A stretch of DNA of 64,000 nt from Strigamia acuminata (taxonomy: Eukaryota; Arthropoda; Chilopoda; Geophilomorpha; Linotaeniidae), in NCBI GenBank assembly GCA_949358305.1, contig OX442322.1, positions 8,060,001-8,124,000 on the forward strand, read 5' to 3'. Below the pieces are notes generated by a model, which did not search any database, was not told the DNA's origin, and worked only from the letters and a program-made list of their open reading frames with translations. The position numbers and the translations under genes are program-made. This document shows, piece by piece, positions 53,332-61,600 of this stretch (within the stretch, counting starts at the first letter, position 1; each line of letters opens with the position of its first letter).

Positions 53332-53703
53332 TGTTGGAGATTTGTAAGGTGTTCGGTTGTTTAACAACTTCCAAATATATACAACTCTTGTATATTTATA
53401 TAGTTTGCTGTATAATTTATGTTATTATCATTTATATTGGCAGCTTATCATTTGTTATGTTTATTTTCACCTGTATTTGGTTATTGACTTTTAATAGGAC
53501 AAGTCTCTTCATTTGTTATCAATTGTATTTATGATTTGTTCTTTGTTTTGCAATGCAGAGAGTACATACTCTCTAACATGTGTCATTGCTGTTTTTAACT
53601 TCATGCATTAAAGATGGCTGCCAACAGTTTGGCATGTTAGCCAAACTTTGAAAAATGGATTCCTGCTTTTCCAGACTCACCACAGGCCTGAATTTCCCCA
53701 ACA
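53332..53703 (+). repeat. Element J 3' LTR
   Basis: 372 bp, identical by eye to the 5' copy, followed by GTGCC and the resumed H coding sequence. Confidence 0.9.
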
Positions 53704-54990
53704 GTGCCCACCCATCTCTGCACCTTTACTTCTTTCAGATGTTGAAGGTCGGCATACCAACGAGCAACCTGAGCACGGTCGTCGTCCGGTAACACCTGGT
53801 CCCAGGCGAAAGCTCGGCCCCAGAAGCTCTGCATCAGCAGCTTCATCGGCAAAACGATCGCGGCCAGGAAACCTAACGGGTCAAACAGGGACGCGACGAG
53901 CGAGAGAACTCCTCGCCTAGTGCAAGGAACCTCATCAAACTCGGGAACTCGAAAAAGAATCGCGTCTTGCTGGACGTCCCAGAGAATTCCCAGCATTTTA
54001 ATAACACCGAGATTCTCGAACGAATCAGCTCTCATATGGAACCCTTCCTCTTTCAGGGAACCAAAGACTTCACCATTCGACGCTGCCCACTTAACTAGCG
54101 GTAACTTTGCGGCGTCGAGAATATTGCGTAAATTCACACAATGAGCAACAGCTGCTGGCGGACCATCAGCGCCAGACGTAAGGTCGTCCATGAAGATACC
54201 CTTATCGAGAGCATCCGCCTCTTTCGGGTGTGAGGCAGCATGAAGTTGCCCTTGCGCACGAATCGTTGCGCAAAGTAAAAATGGTGAGGAGTTTACACCA
54301 AACGGAACCACCGTCATCCGTAGGACAACCAAGTTGTCCCACAGGTTTCGCCACGAATACACGTCGGCGAAATATCCATCCGCCACCCAAAGAAAGCGCA
54401 AGAAATTGCGATGCTTCGGATCGATCGATACTTGCAGAAATGCCTGTTTGATGTCGGCAATGATAGCAATGCACATCAAACGAAACCTAATCAAAACCCG
54501 GATGATATCGGGATTGAGAGACGGCCCAGGGTATAAACAGTCATTGAGCGACCGCGCGCCCTTCTTTGAAGAAGAGGCGTTAAAAACGACCCTGAACTTC
54601 GTGGTCTCACGGTCCTCCTTAATAACAGGGTGATGTGGGATATTGTAAACCCCTTCTGTCCAGAAACGTTCGGCCGGAGGAACCACTTCGGCATGATCCT
54701 CGCGAACATATGCCCACATCGCGTCATGATAGCGTTTCTTGTGGTCGGTACTCGCATCTATGCGCTTCAGCGTATTGGAAAGCTGCGTGACTGCCAGCTC
54801 CCAATTGGACTCGAGTCCGGTAACATGCTCATTAAAAGGTAAGCGTACCTGGTAACGACCGTCTTCGAGGCGAACAGTGGACTGTTCGAATCGATCTCGA
54901 ACGAAATCAGAATCGCGCTCTCCTGCACGAATACCCACAGCTTCAAGTGACCATAGGCGTTCCAGCTCTTTGTCAGGAGAAACGTCGCAC
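53704..54990 (-). pseudogene. Element H pol, N-terminal part (linker and reverse transcriptase), gag and protease deleted
   Basis: About 428 codons almost identical to E from CDVSPDKELERLW through the HHPVIKEDRE block and reverse transcriptase (IFMDDLTSGAD) to the start of RNase H. At about 54989 it joins leader sequence directly; compared with E, the deletion spans roughly 21267-23683, with about two bases of shared sequence (CG) at the joint. The frame happens to stay open through leader and LTR, but no gag or protease exists. H cannot make its own particle. Confidence 0.88.
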
Positions 54991-55261
54991 GTTGTGATCA
55001 CACGACGAAATTCGGACGCCAACTGGACGATCCACTCGACACGACGGCGTAAACTGGATGCGGCTTCTCTGCAGCTCGATTGCCTACAAGGAACCAAACG
55101 CTGGACACACACGACAGCGACGACTGGACTAAACACTGGCGCAAACTCAGGCAGGAAACAGACGGTCGAAGCTCGCAGTCGCACGCGATGATCAGGCGCA
55201 CACAACTGGCGAAAACGGTCATCTATCCTGGTCAAACAAAACGGCGCCACGAAGTGAATTC
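54991..55261 (-). other. Element H 5' leader remnant with split tRNA-His primer site
   Basis: 271 bases matching the LTR-proximal leader of E. The primer site at 55225-55249 has the same 7-base insert, plus one further change (TGGCGCCG). The E-type leader hairpin lies in the deleted part. Confidence 0.75.
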
Positions 55262-56181
55262 TGTTGCTAGCACTGGCAACAGACCAGGACGGGGAAACGA
55301 TCAGCGACGATGGCGGAAGAAATCCCAGGAGAAAAGTGAAAGTATAGTGGGTGTGTGGACGTGCGCATGCGCAACCAGACAAGGTCGGGCCCAACCACGG
55401 CAATTTAGGGTTAACGATCTCAGGCATAAACGTTCGAATCAACTCACAAAGTGGCGGCCAGTAGGAGGAGAAAGCGCGCCCGGTTCTCTACTCACTACAC
55501 ATCATGTAGGCAGAAGAAATAGACTGGTTTGGGGAAGAAAACAACAGCTTTAATCCAAAGTGAGAGAGAGGAAAATAAAACTCAACCGTTAGGGTTAAGT
55601 TTCAACAACACAAGACGCACGCGCTCATTGTTAGGCGCGCGACAATAGGCAAGAACAAAATGAGCGAAATGCATCAGTTACATGGAAATAAAGCAAATAC
55701 ATAGGAAATAAATACTTATAAATAACAGATGCACTCAGGCAAAGAACACTCTGGCCTGAAAGGCCCAAAACTAAACCTCAGACACAGCTCAAAGCTTTGA
55801 CAGGCATGAGCAGTGTCACTTAAATCAAATAACACTTTAACACTTGCTAATAAAGCATATTAACAACAATCACTAATTGCAAAGCAGACCAAGAGATGGC
55901 GCTCAGACACGGGAGGCCAAAAACTAGTACAAACATAAGAGAAAATGCTCTAGGCTCTACTAAAACTTAAATCTAAAACAGTGACGAGTTGGCATGGCAA
56001 CGCAGCTCGTCCCAGACGGTCAAGACCAAGAAATCAGCGCAGGTAAGTGCTCCAAATTCCTGGCGATTAGGCTAAACGATACTAAATGAAGACAAAAAGA
56101 TTAATAAAAATCCAAAGACACTTTCTGTCTAAAAACCCAAAAGTTGAACCGCTAACGATTCCATCGCGGTTGCTAGCAACA
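55262..56181 (-). repeat. Element H 5' LTR
   Basis: 920 bp, TGTTGCTAGCAC to TTGCTAGCAACA, followed by GAGA and the continuation of G. Confidence 0.92.
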
Positions 56182-57010
56182 GAGATACTTCCAAATTTAG
56201 AGTGGTGTTTAACGCGTCTTCATCCAAGAAGGGAAAACTTTCCCTCAATGACTGTTTATTTCCGGGACCTTCCCTCAACCCTGACTTAATTCTTGTAATT
56301 GTGAGATTTCGTCTCTATTGCATCCTGATAATAGCTGATATCAAGCAGGCATTCCTGCAGGTTATGATCAACCCGACTCAAAGAAACTTTTTACGCTTTC
56401 TGTGGGTGGCTCGTGATTATTTTAAGCAGCCTTATTCGTGGCAAAACCTGTGGAACAACATTATGATCCTGAGAATGATCGTCGTGCCCTTTGGTGTTAT
56501 TTCCTCACCATTCCTCCTATGCGCAACCATTCGCAAACATGCAAAACAATTTGAGAAAACACACGCCAAAGAAGTTGATGCGCTTGATGATGGAATTTTT
56601 ATGGATGACTTAACATCTGGAGGAGATTTTCCAGCCGACACGACGACACATTGCGAGAGATTAAAAATGATTTTAGACAGCGGAAAACTTCCCCTTGTGA
56701 AGTGGGCGACTTGCAGTAAAGACGTCTTCGAGAACTTGAAAAAAGAGGGATTCCACATGCGGGGAGAGGAGTTTAATAGTCTTGGAATCATTAAAATGCT
56801 CGGCATACTGTGGGACACAGAAAAGGACATTATAATGTTTAAAATACCAAAAATTGAAAAAATTCCGATTACAAAGCGAGAAGTTGTCTCATTTTTAGCT
56901 TCAATTTTCGATCCCATGGGACTCTTGGCTCCTGTGATTCTTCAAATGAAATTGCTCATTCAAGCGATCTGGGCTCGGACGAAAAAATGGGATGAAAAAA
57001 TTCTTGATTC
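56182..57010 (+). pseudogene. Element G pol, reverse transcriptase part
   Basis: Resumes G after H. About 276 codons, close to A: KFRVVFNASSSKKGKLS, IADIKQAFLQV, PFGVISSPF, IFMDDLTSGGD, and the following thumb-like region to KKWDEKILDS, where element I is inserted. The frame is open and the catalytic FMDD is intact, but the copy is dead because of its upstream frameshift and insertions. Confidence 0.92.
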
Positions 57011-58572
57011 TGTTGCAGGTCAACAAGACAGAAGGAAAGGAATGGCGATGCGTATCCAAATTCAAGACACTTGAGCTCGCCCAAGGTCGTATGGCGTGGC
57101 TAGTACGAAAATCGCACTGGAGAGCAATAAATCCGCAACAAATGGCATTGTTGAACCGCTGGAACAATGTGGAGAACACCTGCACCAAGTATCCAATAGG
57201 TGGCGGAAACATAAGTTGGCCTGAGAAATTTTAAACTACTCACTACACATTGAATGTGTTTGAAAATAAGCCTAAAACAAGAGCTAATAAAACACAACAC
57301 ATTTATTCAAAGGTTGGTTAATAACTGATGAAATTACAGCAATTAGATTGGTTCTTAGAGAACCGCACATGCGCAGTACCGAATATGGCACGCGCCAGGC
57401 CGATAGCGGCGAAATACAGATACACAAAAGATTCCGTTACCATGGTAACGGAGGAAACAAGATCACGGCAAAGTTGGCATTTGCTTAAAAATGCACTAAA
57501 AATACATTGAAATACATTGAAATGACCACAAGAATGCGGTGAACAAAAAAGCTAATCACAACAATGTCCAAAAACACGTTAAACAATGAGATATTAGCAA
57601 TAAACCGATCTCGGAAAGAGAGGATTGACGATAGCCAATCACAGGCCAGGAAAATTACATAACGATCACATTTGAATTTCGATCGGTACAAAAGCACAAA
57701 ATTATCGAAGAATACATACTGAATAATAACGCAATGTAATAGTAAATGCAAATTATGTGATATAAAATACAAAAATAACGGTTACATTGTGTAATCGTCG
57801 CTTGGGACAAACATGGCGACCGGCGAACATAACAAAGGTGTTGGATCAAACATGGCGTCCGGCGAACGTAACATCGGCGGCAAAATCACACGTAAAATGA
57901 ATGTAAAAACACTAAATGTAAATAATCAATAAAGTATCGATTAAATAACAAGAATAATTATCAATTCTCTTCACAAAACATCGGAATAAAATACACAGAT
58001 TGAATAAATACGAATTTATCGGCCAAACGAACATTCCCGGCTGCTCTTTTATGGCAGATGGAAACGAACGTTCAAACCAAACAAACGGAACTTCCAAAGC
58101 AGTTTTGATGCATCTAGATAGAAAGAGCATGCTTGAATTAGTCTAAACGAATGCTTAATAAAATTCCAAGGGATTTGAAAAGTACTAAACAAAAGGTTAG
58201 AAGACGGAACCGTAACTTTACGGGAAACAGAAAAATGACGTCACTAGCATCGCAAATGTATACCAGGGAACGAAATATGCACCAAAACAGTTCGGAATCA
58301 ACACAAACTCTCTTAAAACAAGTGAATAAGTCAATAAATGCACGGAATAAGATATTTGAAATAAATACAAAGCATAAACACTACTAAATATTGAAAAGTA
58401 TGAATAAAAATCAAGTCAAAACACTTATATAAGCAATAAAAATCTGAAAAGTGAAAAAATACCAATTAGGCAAAGGAAATAAAAACACTTAAAGATTTTA
58501 ATCAACTCAAAGTAAATGGTAATAAATAATGACAATAAAATAGCACAACAATATCTACGCTGTCTTGCAACA
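57011..58572 (-). repeat. Element I 3' LTR
   Basis: 1562 bp, TGTTGCAGG to TTGCAACA. Hairpins are at the same places as in A but with changed paired bases: GGTTCT-TAG-AGAACC near 57350 and the perfect 20-bp palindrome TCCGTTACCATGGTAACGGA at 57433-57452. Two ATGGCG sites occur near 57814 and 57854. Confidence 0.9.
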
Positions 58573-58632
58573 GCGAATTGCCGGCGAGAGGACAGAGATG
58601 GAGAACCACGCAAAAAAATCACAAAAGAAAAA
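58573..58632 (-). promoter_or_regulatory. Pre-3' LTR segment of I with CGCCGGCAATTCGC
   Basis: Sense: TCTCTGTCCTCTCGCCGGCA next to the LTR. The motif is identical to A and C over the last 14 bases although sequence further upstream has diverged. Confidence 0.5.
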
Positions 58633-61600
58633 TCACTCAAGTTCTAGGGCTCTCACATGCTTGACTGACCTTTTCAACTCACGTCCATCGGGTAGCACAA
58701 CTTTTATCACACGGATTTGACCATCCTCACCGGGAAAAATTTCTTTTATCCTAGCAAGGGGCCAAAAATAGGGATTTGTACCCATTTTCTCTAGCAACAC
58801 GATTTGGTCTACTTTAGGGTTTTTGAAGAACTTATCACCTTTTGTTTCATAAAAATTCCTCAGTTGCATGAGGTAACTCTTTTTCCAAATTTTCCAGAAC
58901 TCCCAAATAAATTGGCGTCGTTTAATGTCTAGTTTTCGCAAATCTGATTTTTTAATTGCACTCAATTGTTTGTTTATTACGTATTTTGGCATGCCTCCTG
59001 TTAGAAAGTTTTCAGGTGCCAAAATTCTACCACCATCAACACTGTCGGGGACATAACTTAAAGGTCGTGAATTTAGCACTGAACTAATTTCCAGAGCCAA
59101 AGTTTGGAGAGTTTCTAAGTCTACGGTGCTGCGCAACAATATCTTTCGAAGTTTATCTTTAACTGAGCGGACTAGACGCTCCCACGCTCCGCCCATCCAT
59201 GGAGACAGCGGTGGGATGAATGTCCAGAGCACCCTTTTCTCAGATAGGAATGTTTTCACGTCTTTTTGACCGATGAGTTTCCCCCATGATTGTAATTCGA
59301 GGCTTCCGCGCTCAAATGTCTTACTGTTGTCAGAGAAAATCTTCCCGGGGTATCCGTGGCGTGCCCCAAATCTTCTCATTGCAAGCAAAAACTTTGGCAC
59401 AGAAAGGTCCTCTGATACTTCTAAATGTATGGAACGGGTCACCATACACGTGAAAAGCAAGATGTAAACTTTTTTCTTTTCCTTCTTGTTGCTGCCGACA
59501 TAAATGGGACCCAAGTGGTCCACTCCTGTGTTTTGGAATGGCGCCGCTGGTGTCACACGTTCAGCAGGAAGGTCACCCGTTGAAGGGTTGTTGCGTGCAA
59601 GTTTTCCTCGTCGGCAAATCTCACACTCTCGAATAACTGTTTGTATAGTTCGTCGTCCTCTTATAATCCAAAATTGCTCTCGTAGGTGATACAAGGTTTC
59701 GCTTATGTCACCGTGAAGCAACTCCAAATGCACTTTTTTAATTAACAGTCTTGTTATCCAACTATCATAATGCAAAATAATTGGATACACTTCATCAAAT
59801 GTCAATAAAGATTTTTTCAAGCGGCTACGAAGTCGAAGTAATCCGTCCTCGTCAATGAAGAGCTCGAAATTGCGTAGGGTGGAATGTTTAGACAGTTCTC
59901 TTTTGTTTTTCACATCATCAATCTCCTCAGAAAAATGTAATTTCTGGGAAAATTGCAGGATCTTCAATTGGTTGTCCTCTAACTCGAGTGGCGAGAGAGG
60001 CTCACCGCGCAAAAGTTTGTTTTTCCATCGCAAAATATACGAAAAAACTCTCAAAAGTTTGTTGTAATTCCGGAAACGTTTGAAGAATTGTCCAATAAAA
60101 CTTTCCTTAACTTGAATAGTCATCACTACGATTTTTCGTTCCTCTTCTGGAAGAATCTCTTGTATAATTTCTGTTTTTTCTAGTTTCGAGACATCAACTC
60201 CAAACCACCAAAGTTTATTGTTCATCAATGTTTTTGAGTTATGTGGTCGAGTTAATAAATCTGCTGGGTTAAATTCCGTTGGTACATGAGACCATTGTTT
60301 GGGTTTGGTTGAAGAAGTAATTTCTTGCACACGGTTCGAGACGTATGGCTTCCACACGTTTTTGTCACTATTTATCCATGCTAGAGTTATGGTGGAGTCC
60401 GAGTAGTATCGCACTTCAGTGACTGGGTACCCGGGAAGAAAGTTTTCTAACAGGTACTTGGTCATCCTAACTCCAACCACTGCTGCAGTTAATTCAAGTC
60501 GAGGAAGAGTCACTTTTTTCGTCGGCGCAATACGACATTTGCTCAACAATAAAGTTCTTTTGCCCTCCAGATTGACGACAAAAATTGAACAGCCAAATGC
60601 CTTTGTGCTTGCGTCACAGAAAACTTCTAAAGTGATGTCTTGACCGGAATAAGTCTGCAGCCAACGTTGTACTTTCAATTCTTTCAATTTTTGTATGTCT
60701 TGACTCCATTCTTCGACTTCTTTTTTCTCTGAGTCAAGAATCTTTTCATCCCAGTTTTTTGTTCTAATCCAGATTGCTTGAACTAGCAGTTTCATTTGAA
60801 GCACAACAGGAGCAATGAGTCCCATTGGATCGAATATGGAAGCCATTAATGAAACAACTTCTCGCTTTGTATTCGGAATTTTTTCAATTGTCGGAATGTT
60901 AAACATCATGACATCTTCTGCCGTGTTCCACAATATTCCAAGCATTTTTATAATTCCTAAGTCCGAAAACTCCTCTCCTCGCATATGAAAACCTTCTTTT
61001 TTCAAATTGTTGAAGACGTCCTTGCTTGAGGTCGCCCACTTCACGAGGGGAAGCTTTCCGTCGTCTAATATCATTTTCAGTTTCTCGCAATGTGATGTTG
61101 TGTCGGCTGTAAAATCTCCTCCTGACGTCAAATCATCCATGAAGATTCCATCATCGAGTGCGTCGACTTCTTTTGCATGAGTTTCTTTGAATTGTTTCGC
61201 TTGTTTCCTAATCGTCGCACACAAGAGGAATGGAGAAGAAATGACGCCAAATGGCACGACAATCATTCGCAGAACCATTAGATTATTCCACAAATTTTGC
61301 CATGAGTATGGCTCTTTGAAATAGTCACGAGCGACCCACAAAAAACGTAAAAAGTTTGTTTGAGTTGGGTTGATCATAACTTGGAGAAACGCTTGCTTAA
61401 TGTCTGCTATTATTGGAATACAATAGAGACGGAATCTCACAATAACGAGTATCAAGTCTGGATTAAGGGAAGGTCCCGGAAATAAACAGTCATTGAGGGA
61501 AAGTTTCCCCTTCTTGGATGAAGACGCGTTGAACACTACTCGAAATTTCGTCGTGTCTCGATCCTCCTTGATTACAGGGTGGTGAGGTATATTGTAGGTT

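Larger units (their letters stand above)
51206..53703 (+). mobile_element. Small non-autonomous Copia-like element J, nested in H
   Basis: 2498 bp with two 372-bp LTRs that look identical (51206-51577, 53332-53703), TGTTGG..CCAACA ends and a perfect 5-bp duplication GTGCC (51201-51205, 53704-53708). It has an initiator tRNA-Met primer site and a polypurine tract in normal positions. The single ORF covers about 94 percent of the interior and shows only the end of a Copia integrase plus an acidic extension. Gag, protease, most of integrase and reverse transcriptase are absent. It appears young and trans-mobilised. Confidence 0.9.
48213..56181 (-). mobile_element. Deleted BEL/Pao element H (E family), nested in G
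   Basis: Two 920-bp LTRs (48213-49132, 55262-56181) with a single difference noticed (near 49019 against 56068). The perfect 4-bp duplication GAGA (48209-48212, 56182-56185) restores G's frame when closed. The interior is E-like but lacks about 2.4 kb: the end of the leader, all of gag, the knuckles and the protease. J is inserted in the RNase H region. Without J, H is about 5.5 kb. Confidence 0.92.
43440..57010 (+). mobile_element. BEL/Pao retrotransposon G (A/C family), plus strand, broken by H and I
   Basis: It is inserted antisense in D. The 5' LTR is 43440-45007; coding sequence runs to 48212, is interrupted by H, and resumes at 56182-57010, where element I enters. The rest, including its 3' LTR, lies beyond the window, so no duplication can be checked (left flank AACGC). 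LTR and leader resemble A, with more differences than between A and C. The coding region after the frameshift is a mosaic: parts nearly identical to A, parts closer to I. Confidence 0.9.

Noticed and set aside
53637-55442. 601-codon frame starting MIRTFMPEIV
   Set aside because: It begins in the H LTR, crosses the leader and enters pol through a deletion joint. The low end comes from J. I list the pol part only.
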